DNA from: a virus
Virus record (IMG/VR): IMGVR_UViG_3300010296_000022
Location: 1 to 38,100 of that record
DNA: 38,100 nt
Strand: one strand, 5' to 3'
Shown: positions 33,249 to 38,068 of the stretch, piece after piece
Position numbering within the stretch: position 1 is the first letter of the stretch
Layout of the letters: each line of letters opens with the position of its first letter
Translations under genes and position numbers: made by a program
The notes under the pieces: generated by a model
Database searches by the model: none
What the model was told of the DNA's origin: nothing
What the model saw: the letters and a program-made list of their open reading frames with translations, nothing else

Positions 33249-33882
33249 CAACTTCCTCCACCTGGTCATAATCAACGGGATGACCTTCCAACTTTTTGCC
33301 CTCAGGAGAAGATAACACTTCCATCTGGGTGCGTTCGTTCAGCTTGTCCCAGTTGTGTGGATGTTCCTCAAGCTCGTAGAACCAAGTGTCGTTTACAAGG
33401 GGCGGCACCGGGAATCTGAACTTACTCTCATCCGCATAATCCTTAAGGTCAGTTCCTGATACCCTTGGGACCGGCTTAAACCCGTCAACGTAAGCCACCA
33501 GATTCCCATCCGATCCGGTGAAATGTTTCACTTCAATCATTAGGGCCTTACCCAGGAATGCATCTAAATCTGATTTGACCATTGAGTATCCACCCGTGAT
33601 CGCATCGACAAAATGCCGCAACTTTGCCTTCTCGCCTGTGGACAGGCTGACCTTTTTGCTAATGAAGGCAGGTTTTTCCGGTTCACCCTCCTTGTATTGC
33701 TTGCAGCATTCACTTGCCTCAAACATGAGCTTAATCATCGGCCTATGTTTGGTTACGTTGGCGAAGGTTTTAGGCTGAGTTCCAAGCGTGGCGTATCCAA
33801 TAAACCTTGCGCTTGTCAGACCTTCAGGGATGTCCGGTGCAAAGGTTTTCTTTTCTCCTACTGGTTCAATCTTTATTGGCAT
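33232..33882 (-). CDS. Single-stranded DNA-binding-like protein
   Basis: A 216-residue beta-rich protein starting MPIKIEPVGEKKTFAPDIPE, with SARFIGYATLGTQPKTF and later KALMIEVKHFTGSDGNLVAY. The end is acidic (DYDQVEEVDEIQI), as in proteins that recruit partners through a negative tail. Its place between a resolvase-like gene and a RecE-like exonuclease supports a single-strand-binding or recombination-partner role. The match to a named family is by layout and context, not by a catalytic motif. Confidence 0.5.
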   Translation of the reverse strand: MPIKIEPVGEKKTFAPDIPEGLTSARFIGYATLGTQPKTFANVTKHRPMIKLMFEASECCKQYKEGEPEKPAFISKKVSLSTGEKAKLRHFVDAITGGYSMVKSDLDAFLGKALMIEVKHFTGSDGNLVAYVDGFKPVPRVSGTDLKDYADESKFRFPVPPLVNDTWFYELEEHPHNWDKLNERTQMEVLSSPEGKKLEGHPVDYDQVEEVDEIQI

Positions 33883-34258
33883 TATTTTTTCCTTTCTTTT
33901 GTTGTAGTTGTCTTTGTTCTTCTAAGGACTTCAAATCCGCATGTTGCAGAATCTGAAGTAAATCTTCTGCGTTGGGGAAGATGGCTACCCACCTCCCAAA
34001 AATCCTCCACACGACGACCGGGATCTCCCACTCCTTGGCGTCACCCATGGCTTGAGCCATCCAGTCCCTGAGCTTGGCGATCTTCGCATTCTTGACCTCC
34101 CAGTGAATGGGGCTGGTATCAGGACATGTAACATCGGGTGCATCACAACCCTGCTGCGATTGATGGAAACCAGTCCGCTTGGCCTTGAAGCCAAAAAATC
34201 GCAGCACTGCTACCCACATCCTTTCGCCTCTCTTGCCCTTATCCTTCGCGTTTACCAT
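33866..34258 (-). CDS. Holliday-junction-resolvase-like PD-(D/E)xK endonuclease
   Basis: A 130-residue protein with the short archaeal-Hjc-like order. A basic helix with glutamate is at residues 7-15 (KGKRGERMW, E12). D42 is in DAPDV, and E54-x-K56 is in IHWEVKN. The helix KLRDWMAQAMGDAKEW and the strand PVVVWRIFGRWVAIFP follow. Small nucleases of this type cut branched DNA or trim recombination intermediates. It overlaps the small gene upstream by 20 bases and the SSB-like gene by 17. The fold is convincing; the precise substrate is not known. Confidence 0.75.
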   Translation of the reverse strand: MVNAKDKGKRGERMWVAVLRFFGFKAKRTGFHQSQQGCDAPDVTCPDTSPIHWEVKNAKIAKLRDWMAQAMGDAKEWEIPVVVWRIFGRWVAIFPNAEDLLQILQHADLKSLEEQRQLQQKKGKNNANKD

Positions 34259-34409
34259 CTCTGATGAGTCCCAATATTTTCATTTTCTTGACCATGTCTA
34301 TCATCGCTTCCTTGTAGTTTTTGTATTCAGGGAAGTCTTGAGCGATGTCGTCCCAGTAAAGGCCGGGGTGAGTTCTGATAACTCGTAAGTCCTTGTTAAT
34401 GCGTATCAT
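34239..34409 (-). CDS. Small basic protein at the head of the early operon (56 residues)
   Basis: ATG at 34409, stop TAA at 34239-34241. It reads MIRINKDLRVIRTHPGLYWD, then DIAQDFPEYKNYKEAMIDMV, and ends basic (RDGKREG). It starts two bases past a copy of the dispersed element, within the short frame that element opens. It overlaps the resolvase gene by 20 bases. This makes it the first or second gene of the leftward early transcript. A helix-turn-helix-like shape is possible but not certain. Confidence 0.6.
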   Translation of the reverse strand: MIRINKDLRVIRTHPGLYWDDIAQDFPEYKNYKEAMIDMVKKMKILGLIRDGKREG

Positions 34410-34410
34410 A

Positions 34411-34422
34411 GGTGTTAGTCAT
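34411..34422 (-). promoter_or_regulatory. Dispersed 12-base element, copy 8, at the head of the early operon
   Basis: Exact ATGACTAACACC on the minus strand, one base ahead of the ATG of the 56-residue gene. Its own frame reads MTNTYDTH and stops 14 bases inside that gene. It lies in the divergent control region between leftward early genes and the rightward RHH gene. Confidence 0.7.
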
Positions 34423-34468
34423 ACGTGCGTTGTGAATAAGTTTTTGTAAAAATTGCTTGCTTACATGT

Positions 34469-34491
34469 TATAGGGTGCCAAACACCCTATA
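34469..34491. promoter_or_regulatory. Perfect palindromic operator at the RHH gene start
   Basis: TATAGGGTG-CCAAA-CACCCTATA has nine-base perfect arms and a five-base centre, and its last base is the A of the RHH gene's ATG. The core GGTGCCAAACACC differs by one base from the GGTGACAAACACC variant of the dispersed element. It is therefore probably the strongest, symmetrical site of the same protein. A site covering the start codon suggests self-repression. Confidence 0.65.
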
Positions 34492-34682
34492 TGCCTAGTA
34501 TACGTGCCTTGGGTAAAAAGTGTTTGGCGGCTTGGTTAGATGACCGCCTTCTTAATCGCTGGAAAAAGTATTGTGAGAGCCTGGGAATGACCCAGACTGA
34601 TCGACTTGCTCTTCTATTGTCTCAAGATTTGAAACAAGCAGATGAGACAGCATATCGGAAACGTCAACGCCAAGCAAAGTAG
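34491..34682 (+). CDS. Ribbon-helix-helix-like DNA-binding protein (candidate regulator)
   Basis: A 63-residue protein reading MPSIRALGKKCLAAWLDDRL, then LNRWKKYCESLGMTQTDRLA and LLLSQDLKQADETAYRKR. A short strand (KCLAAWL), a helix (DDRLLNRWKKYCESLG) and a second helix beginning with TQTDRLALLLSQDL fit the CopG/Arc fold. The palindromic operator overlaps its ATG, and no Shine-Dalgarno is seen, so it may be read from a message starting near the ATG. It could control the dispersed element. A 57-residue frame lies on the opposite strand. Confidence 0.55.
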   Translation: MPSIRALGKKCLAAWLDDRLLNRWKKYCESLGMTQTDRLALLLSQDLKQADETAYRKRQRQAK

Positions 34683-34725
34683 CGGCTTGGGTAGCCAAAT
34701 TGGTTTGTTGTTCTGTCAATCTCAT
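34552..34725 (-). CDS. Leftward 57-residue frame antisense to the RHH gene
   Basis: ATG at 34725, stop at 34552-34554. The product begins MRLTEQQTNLATQAATLLGV and ends in a serine-rich tail. It starts exactly where the short frame of element copy 9 (MTNTA) ends, sharing ATGA. That is the coupling used throughout this genome. It overlaps most of the RHH gene on the other strand, so both cannot be under strong protein constraint. Either one is unreal, or they form an antisense switch pair. Confidence 0.3.
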   Translation of the reverse strand: MRLTEQQTNLATQAATLLGVDVSDMLSHLLVSNLETIEEQVDQSGSFPGSHNTFSSD

Positions 34726-34727
34726 GC

Positions 34728-34739
34728 GGTGTTAGTCAT
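34728..34739 (-). promoter_or_regulatory. Dispersed 12-base element, copy 9
   Basis: Exact ATGACTAACACC on the minus strand, facing leftward from the integrase upstream region. The frame it opens, MTNTA, stops in an ATGA that starts the 57-residue antisense frame. Confidence 0.65.
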
Positions 34740-34840
34740 GTAATACGATCCCACAGTCGGGAACGTGCCAATTATTTTTATCTTTTTATCAGACACCCTC
34801 AGACATTTGCTGACCAACCCTAAATTTCCAGGAGGAAAGA

Positions 34841-35809
34841 ATGCACAATGGCATTGTGGGGGTCAGGGGTTCGACTCCCCTCGGCTCCACCAAATTTACT
34901 TCAGGGGAACCTTCCCTTTTTCTCTCCAGCCAAGACCAAAAGGTTGTTGAGGAAATGTGGGAAAACGGTGTCTCCCTCATCCAAGTGTGGTCCGATTGGC
35001 GTCGGTTGTATCTCGCTAGCGATCAGTCAGTCAAGCAATCTGTTCACCTTTTTTTATCCCACCTTCAACAGGCCCACTACAGCCACCGCTATTGCCAAGA
35101 ATTTGGTTATGTCCTGAGACGTCTCAGCCTGTTCATAGATGTTGAGGTCCCCATCTGTCAGGTCTCCACAAAAAGTTGGTGGAGATCTCTGGATGCAATG
35201 AAGGCTGGAGATGCAGCTAGAAGGAAGGTGTCGGTGTTTTTGAACTGGTGTTTGAAACAAGGCTTTATCAAGGAACCCGTCGTAATCCACGGCAAGCCAT
35301 CGATGCCTGATGGCGAGATCCAAGTGCTACCCAATCGAGTTGTTGCCTCGCTTATCCAAAGCTGTCCTTTAGATCTTCTGGGTTACCTTTGGTTGTGTCT
35401 CTGCATGGGGCTAAGAGTGGCCGAAGCAAAACGGACTGAACACCTAGCCCACCGGGATGGTTGCCTGATAGTTGGGGCCTCCGCTGCCAAGACTAGGACC
35501 AGACGAGTCCTAGACATTCTCCCTGGTCATGGGAAATTCGCTGAACTTATCCAGCCTCAGATCAACCTGAAGAAACGTATGCTCGCCCTCAGGGCCGACT
35601 CTGGGATCTCGGACTGGCCCAGGAACTGTATGCGCCACACAGCAGCTTCTCACTGGCTAAACAAACTTCGATCCGCTGAGTCGGCTGCACTCCACCTCGG
35701 AAACTCTCCGGTCATGCTTCACCGTCACTACAAGGCCCTAGTCACTAAGAAGGAATCAGAAGAATTCTTCGCCATCTGGGACGAGGCATTGTCAAGGAAA
35801 TTTGGTTAG
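34841..35809 (+). CDS. int: Tyrosine recombinase / phage integrase with attP in its 5' end
   Basis: A 322-residue tyrosine recombinase. The catalytic set is R192 (CMGLRVAEAKR), K217 (AAKTRTRRVLD), N262-x-x-R265 (NCMRHTAAS), N288 (HLGNSP) and nucleophile Y297 (HRHYKALV). The usual histidines at the first and fourth of these positions are asparagine, a pattern I recall from PVC-group integrases. ATG 34841 follows AGGAGG by five bases, so this start is well supported. Codons 3-17 lie in the 3' half of a tRNA-Ala sequence, the likely attachment site. A crossover there would remove the start and ribosome site from the gene body. It inserts and probably excises the phage. Confidence 0.9.
   Translation: MHNGIVGVRGSTPLGSTKFTSGEPSLFLSSQDQKVVEEMWENGVSLIQVWSDWRRLYLASDQSVKQSVHLFLSHLQQAHYSHRYCQEFGYVLRRLSLFIDVEVPICQVSTKSWWRSLDAMKAGDAARRKVSVFLNWCLKQGFIKEPVVIHGKPSMPDGEIQVLPNRVVASLIQSCPLDLLGYLWLCLCMGLRVAEAKRTEHLAHRDGCLIVGASAAKTRTRRVLDILPGHGKFAELIQPQINLKKRMLALRADSGISDWPRNCMRHTAASHWLNKLRSAESAALHLGNSPVMLHRHYKALVTKKESEEFFAIWDEALSRKFG
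34848..34892 (+). other. attP: Phage attachment site: 3' half of tRNA-Ala(GGC)
   Basis: The 45 bases fit canonical tRNA positions 32 to 76 without gaps. They give anticodon loop ATGGCAT (anticodon GGC), stem 39-43 TGTGG, a five-base variable loop GGGTC, T arm AGGGG-TTCGACT-CCCCT, acceptor strand CGGCTCC, discriminator A and CCA. U at position 70 agrees with the G3-U70 pair of tRNA-Ala. Four of five bases upstream (34844-34847) still pair with the 3' anticodon stem. There is no 5' half, so this is not a tRNA gene but a piece that would restore a host tRNA-Ala on integration. Confidence 0.85.
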
Positions 35810-35810
35810 G

Positions 35811-35830
35811 CCCCTCACGGTGGTAAGGGG
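35811..35830 (+). terminator. Hairpin after the integrase gene
   Basis: CCCCT (35811-35815) pairs with AGGGG (35826-35830), extendable by a G-T and a G-C pair. It lies directly after the integrase stop. No T run follows on the plus strand, so it is a weak terminator at best. It separates the integrase from the promoter downstream. Confidence 0.4.
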
Positions 35831-35858
35831 TCCAACTAAAAAAACTTGATTTAATGTG

Positions 35859-35887
35859 TTGACGTTTAATTAAACGTGATACATATT
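35859..35887 (+). promoter_or_regulatory. Promoter with palindromic operator for the rightward operon
   Basis: TTGACG (35859-35864), a 17-base spacer and CATATT (35882-35887) make a fair sigma-70 type promoter in AT-rich DNA. A perfect 16-base palindrome, ACGTTTAATTAAACGT (35862-35877), starts inside the -35 box and fills most of the spacer, an ideal place for a repressor. It differs in sequence from the dispersed element. Start of transcription would be near 35893-35895, about 20 bases before element copy 10. Confidence 0.6.
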
Positions 35888-35914
35888 AATCATCTCAGCG
35901 GCAATGAGGCCGTT

Positions 35915-35926
35915 ATGACTAACACC
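35915..35926 (+). promoter_or_regulatory. Dispersed 12-base element, copy 10
   Basis: Exact ATGACTAACACC on the plus strand, just downstream of the promoter and pointing along transcription. Its ATG follows GAGG by five bases, the only exact copy with a clear ribosome site. Confidence 0.7.
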
Positions 35927-35965
35927 CAGCAGCATGAAGCACTGGAGATTACCAAGAAAACCTAG
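35915..35965 (+). CDS. Possible leader peptide MTNT...
   Basis: A 16-residue frame starting at the element's ATG reads MTNTQQHEALEITKKT and stops 14 bases before the next gene's ATG. It has a ribosome site (GAGG, five-base gap). It may be a translated leader that controls the operon, or the ATG may be incidental to a DNA-binding site. Low confidence as a real peptide. Confidence 0.35.
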   Translation: MTNTQQHEALEITKKT

Positions 35966-35979
35966 AAGAAAGAGCAAGT

Positions 35980-36276
35980 ATGACCATTACTATCGAAGAA
36001 GCAAAAAGCATATGGGCGAAAGTCGAGAGACTCGACAAGACCAAGACAGTATTTATCGCTGGATTAACCGACATCCTGACAGCACTAGGATTTGATCCCG
36101 TTGAGGGGTATGAGGACTACGTGGTCACTAGGAACATGTTTAAAAACATTATTGAAAACATGCATAGAGAGGATGAGGACGCGAATAGGCTGAGTGAAAT
36201 ACTCCTCTCCTGCAACATCTCCGTCAATGCCTTGGCTGACATGTTGGATTTCTACAGCGAAAATCAACACGCCTGA
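35980..36276 (+). CDS. Small acidic protein, first full gene of the rightward operon
   Basis: A 98-residue, mostly helical protein starting MTITIEEAKSIWAKVERLDK, with FIAGLTDILTALGFDPVEGY and a negative end (ALADMLDFYSENQHA). No known motif is seen. Its stop touches the methyltransferase ATG with no gap, so the two should be translated together. First genes of such operons are often regulators or anti-host proteins, but nothing here proves it. Confidence 0.6.
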   Translation: MTITIEEAKSIWAKVERLDKTKTVFIAGLTDILTALGFDPVEGYEDYVVTRNMFKNIIENMHREDEDANRLSEILLSCNISVNALADMLDFYSENQHA

Positions 36277-36288
36277 ATGACTAACACC
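36277..36288 (+). promoter_or_regulatory. Dispersed 12-base element, copy 11, forms the methyltransferase start
   Basis: Exact ATGACTAACACC on the plus strand, directly after a TGA stop. Its ATG is the first ATG of the methyltransferase frame, giving MTNTSYGM. An internal ATG eight codons in is an alternative start. Confidence 0.65.
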
Positions 36289-37287
36289 TCTTATGGCATG
36301 GCACACACACTTACAACTTTCCACCTCTTCGCAGGAGCAGGAGGAGGAATTCTCGCTGACATCTTACTTGGACACAATCCAGTCGGAGCGTGTGAAATTG
36401 AACCCTACCCACGTAACATCCTGCTCCAACGGCAACGCGACGGATACCTCCCAAGCTTCCCTGTGTGGGATGATGTGGCTACCCTCGACGGAAATCCTTG
36501 GCGAGGAACAGTTGACATTCTTTGTGGAGGATTTCCCTGCCAAGACATCTCAGCAGCAAACCCAAAGGGCAAAGGAATTGAGGGAAGTCGGTCAGGACTT
36601 TGGAAGGAGTATTCAAGGCTTATTGATGAGATCCAACCTGCAATTGTCTTTGCCGAAAACAGCCCGCTGCTTCGGACCAGAGGACTTGGAACCGTCCTCA
36701 AGGACCTTGCCAAGTTGGGGTATAATGCACGATGGGGAATTATGGGAGCTAGGCACGTCTCTGCACCCCACAGAAGAGACCGCATGTGGGTATTGGCCTA
36801 CCGTCACGACAGATCCTTCAATGAGAAGCACGAAATACAAACAGGGGGGGACACCTCTTTCGTATGCAGTTCAGCAGAAGCAGTGGATCACTCCGACAGC
36901 TTACGATGCGAAGGGGACTCAGAGGTGGAGGGAAGAGTTTCAAAATGGATTGGTGGCGCAAGTCGCCAACCCCGCACAGTGGCCAACCCCGCGAGCAAAC
37001 GACCACAAAGGGGGAGAGGCCCCAAGAAGCCTGACGAGGAAGGACGGGAAATCCAGAATGGACAAGATTCCCAATGTGGTCGCTTATGGTGGGCTAACGA
37101 CCCAGCAGATCTCAGAGCTGGATCAGACGTCGGCTCACAGGACATTACGGATCAACCCGTCGTGGACAGAATGGCTGATGGGGTGGCCTATCGGGTGGAC
37201 AGACTCAAGGCCATTGGAAACGGCCAAGTTCCGCAATGTGCAGCATTGGCATTCAGAGTTTTGTCGCACGGACTTTTGCCAATATGA
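36277..37287 (+). CDS. dcm: DNA cytosine-5 methyltransferase (Dcm-like)
   Basis: A 336-residue C5 cytosine methyltransferase. Motif I is LFAGAGGG (17-24), motif IV GGFPCQ (84-89) with catalytic C88, motif VI AEN (126-128), motif VIII HRRDRMW (165-171), and motif X KAIGNGQVP (311-319) after RVDRL. All key residues are present, so activity is likely. The target recognition region (about 175-300) is unusual and arginine- and glycine-rich. The enzyme would mark phage DNA against host restriction or regulate expression. A second long frame covers nearly the whole gene. Its stop TGA lies in the next copy of the dispersed element. Confidence 0.92.
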   Translation: MTNTSYGMAHTLTTFHLFAGAGGGILADILLGHNPVGACEIEPYPRNILLQRQRDGYLPSFPVWDDVATLDGNPWRGTVDILCGGFPCQDISAANPKGKGIEGSRSGLWKEYSRLIDEIQPAIVFAENSPLLRTRGLGTVLKDLAKLGYNARWGIMGARHVSAPHRRDRMWVLAYRHDRSFNEKHEIQTGGDTSFVCSSAEAVDHSDSLRCEGDSEVEGRVSKWIGGASRQPRTVANPASKRPQRGRGPKKPDEEGREIQNGQDSQCGRLWWANDPADLRAGSDVGSQDITDQPVVDRMADGVAYRVDRLKAIGNGQVPQCAALAFRVLSHGLLPI

Positions 37288-37291
37288 CTAA
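36293..37291 (+). CDS. 332-codon overlapping frame inside the methyltransferase gene
   Basis: Shifted by one base from the methyltransferase, this frame stays open for 332 codons. The product has its own pattern: LTFFVEDFPAKTS (74-86), DFGRS (102-106), LPSWGIMHDGELWEL (139-153), and three related repeats, YWPTVTTD, WITPTAYDAKGT and WPTPRANDHKGG. It ends in NPSWTEWLMGWPIGWTD (288-304). I recall phage database entries with this same order, LxLFLE-AKTS through repeated WPTP to GWTDL. It ends in TAA four bases past the methyltransferase stop. It may be a real overprinted gene, or a by-product of conserved methyltransferase codons. Confidence 0.5.
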   Translation: MAWHTHLQLSTSSQEQEEEFSLTSYLDTIQSERVKLNPTHVTSCSNGNATDTSQASLCGMMWLPSTEILGEEQLTFFVEDFPAKTSQQQTQRAKELREVGQDFGRSIQGLLMRSNLQLSLPKTARCFGPEDLEPSSRTLPSWGIMHDGELWELGTSLHPTEETACGYWPTVTTDPSMRSTKYKQGGTPLSYAVQQKQWITPTAYDAKGTQRWREEFQNGLVAQVANPAQWPTPRANDHKGGEAPRSLTRKDGKSRMDKIPNVVAYGGLTTQQISELDQTSAHRTLRINPSWTEWLMGWPIGWTDSRPLETAKFRNVQHWHSEFCRTDFCQYD

Positions 37292-37295
37292 CACC
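37284..37295 (+). promoter_or_regulatory. Dispersed 12-base element, copy 12
   Basis: Exact ATGACTAACACC on the plus strand. It contains the stops of both overlapping frames (TGA 37285-37287, TAA 37289-37291) and an ATG. The frame from that ATG, MTNTFLL (37284-37307), stops in a TAATG that starts the hydrolase gene. It is the clearest stop-start chain in the window. Confidence 0.7.
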
Positions 37296-37306
37296 TTTTT
37301 GTTGTA

Positions 37307-37717
37307 ATGAAGGCACTTTACCTATCCCTACTCCTTTCCACCTCTGTTTTGGCTGATCATGTGGTCGCATTGACCATCTTGGCTGAAGCTAGAGGTGAGG
37401 GGGAGGCGGGCATGACATCAGTGGCTTGCGTGATTCTTCAACGCAGCATTGAGCGGGGGATCACCATGCGCGAGGTCTGCTTGCAGAAGCTCCAGTTTAG
37501 CTGCTGGAACGGCAAGTCCTACCAAGACCTAGCTCCCCTACTCCGCACCCCTCAGGCAAGACATGCACTATGGCTTGAGGCCAACCCTGACAGGTTGGAT
37601 CTGGACGCAATGAAACATTGCAACCATTACCATGCTGACTGGATCCAGAGGCCCTACTGGGCCAAAGGAGAAAAACCATTGCTCAAAATCGGAAGACACA
37701 TATTTTATCGACTATGA
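37307..37717 (+). CDS. SleB-like cell wall hydrolase with signal peptide (endolysin candidate)
   Basis: A 136-residue protein with a signal peptide (MKALYLSLLLSTSVLA) and a SleB/hydrolase_2 domain. ALTILAEARGEGEAGM carries the catalytic-type glutamate at 27. SVACVILQRS, the cysteine-containing VCLQKLQFSCWNG (57-69) and the end HYHADWIQRPYWAKGEK follow, then IGRHIFYRL. Such enzymes cut peptidoglycan glycan strands. Export by signal peptide would remove the need for a holin. It starts at a TAATG after the short element frame and overlaps the next gene by four bases. Its place beside a methyltransferase, away from the holin-like gene, is unusual. Confidence 0.85.
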   Translation: MKALYLSLLLSTSVLADHVVALTILAEARGEGEAGMTSVACVILQRSIERGITMREVCLQKLQFSCWNGKSYQDLAPLLRTPQARHALWLEANPDRLDLDAMKHCNHYHADWIQRPYWAKGEKPLLKIGRHIFYRL

Positions 37718-37890
37718 ACGAAAACGAAGCATCAGAGATTTACGCATTAGCTTTGGTTGGGGTTCAGGCTGTAGAGGAGGACGTTCAGCCACTGTTCCAA
37801 AAGATCCTCTCCATTTCAGAACCACACATGAACAAGGACCAAGCCAAAGAGATTTATGAGTCAATCATCTCGCGACCAGAAGACAATTAG
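37714..37890 (+). CDS. Small acidic protein (58 residues), function unknown
   Basis: It starts with an ATGA overlap with the hydrolase stop and ends at TAG 37888-37890. The product reads MNENEASEIYALALVGVQAV, then EEDVQPLFQKILSISEPHMN, and is helical and acidic. It overlaps the next gene by 35 bases. Coupling and composition suggest a real gene. No family recognised. Confidence 0.55.
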   Translation: MNENEASEIYALALVGVQAVEEDVQPLFQKILSISEPHMNKDQAKEIYESIISRPEDN

Positions 37891-38068
37891 ACGAGGGCCT
37901 CCCAAAGGATCTCAGAACAGAATCAAGGTGGCAGGGAAACCTGCCTCCTCTTTTTTGCACATGCGGTGCCGACCCGATCAAAAGGAAGCTTGGACCGAAG
38001 CTGCTAAGGCCGAAGGCAAGTCACTGTCTGACTGGGTGCAAGATACCTTGGATGCCTCTTGCCAGTGA
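37856..38068 (+). CDS. Small DNA-binding-like protein, ribbon-helix-helix type
   Basis: A 70-residue protein with a basic, flexible start (RRGPPKGSQNRIKVAGKP). It is followed by SSFLHMRCRPDQKEAWTEAA and KAEGKSLSDWVQDTLDASC, the strand-helix-helix pattern of small RHH proteins. It could be a regulator of the operon or the antitoxin-like half of a pair. AAAGAG precedes the ATG. Its stop overlaps by one base a copy of the dispersed element in reverse orientation. Confidence 0.55.
   Translation: MSQSSRDQKTIRRGPPKGSQNRIKVAGKPASSFLHMRCRPDQKEAWTEAAKAEGKSLSDWVQDTLDASCQ

Noticed and set aside
34848-34892. Reading the tRNA-like sequence as a complete tRNA or as a tmRNA 3' end
   Set aside because: There is no 5' half upstream, so it is not a gene. 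A tmRNA also ends with a U70-type acceptor, but the GGC-centred anticodon loop and canonical five-base variable loop fit tRNA-Ala better.
36085-37145. Several minus-strand frames opposite the methyltransferase region
   Set aside because: They are short, have no motifs and lie opposite two better-supported frames on the plus strand.
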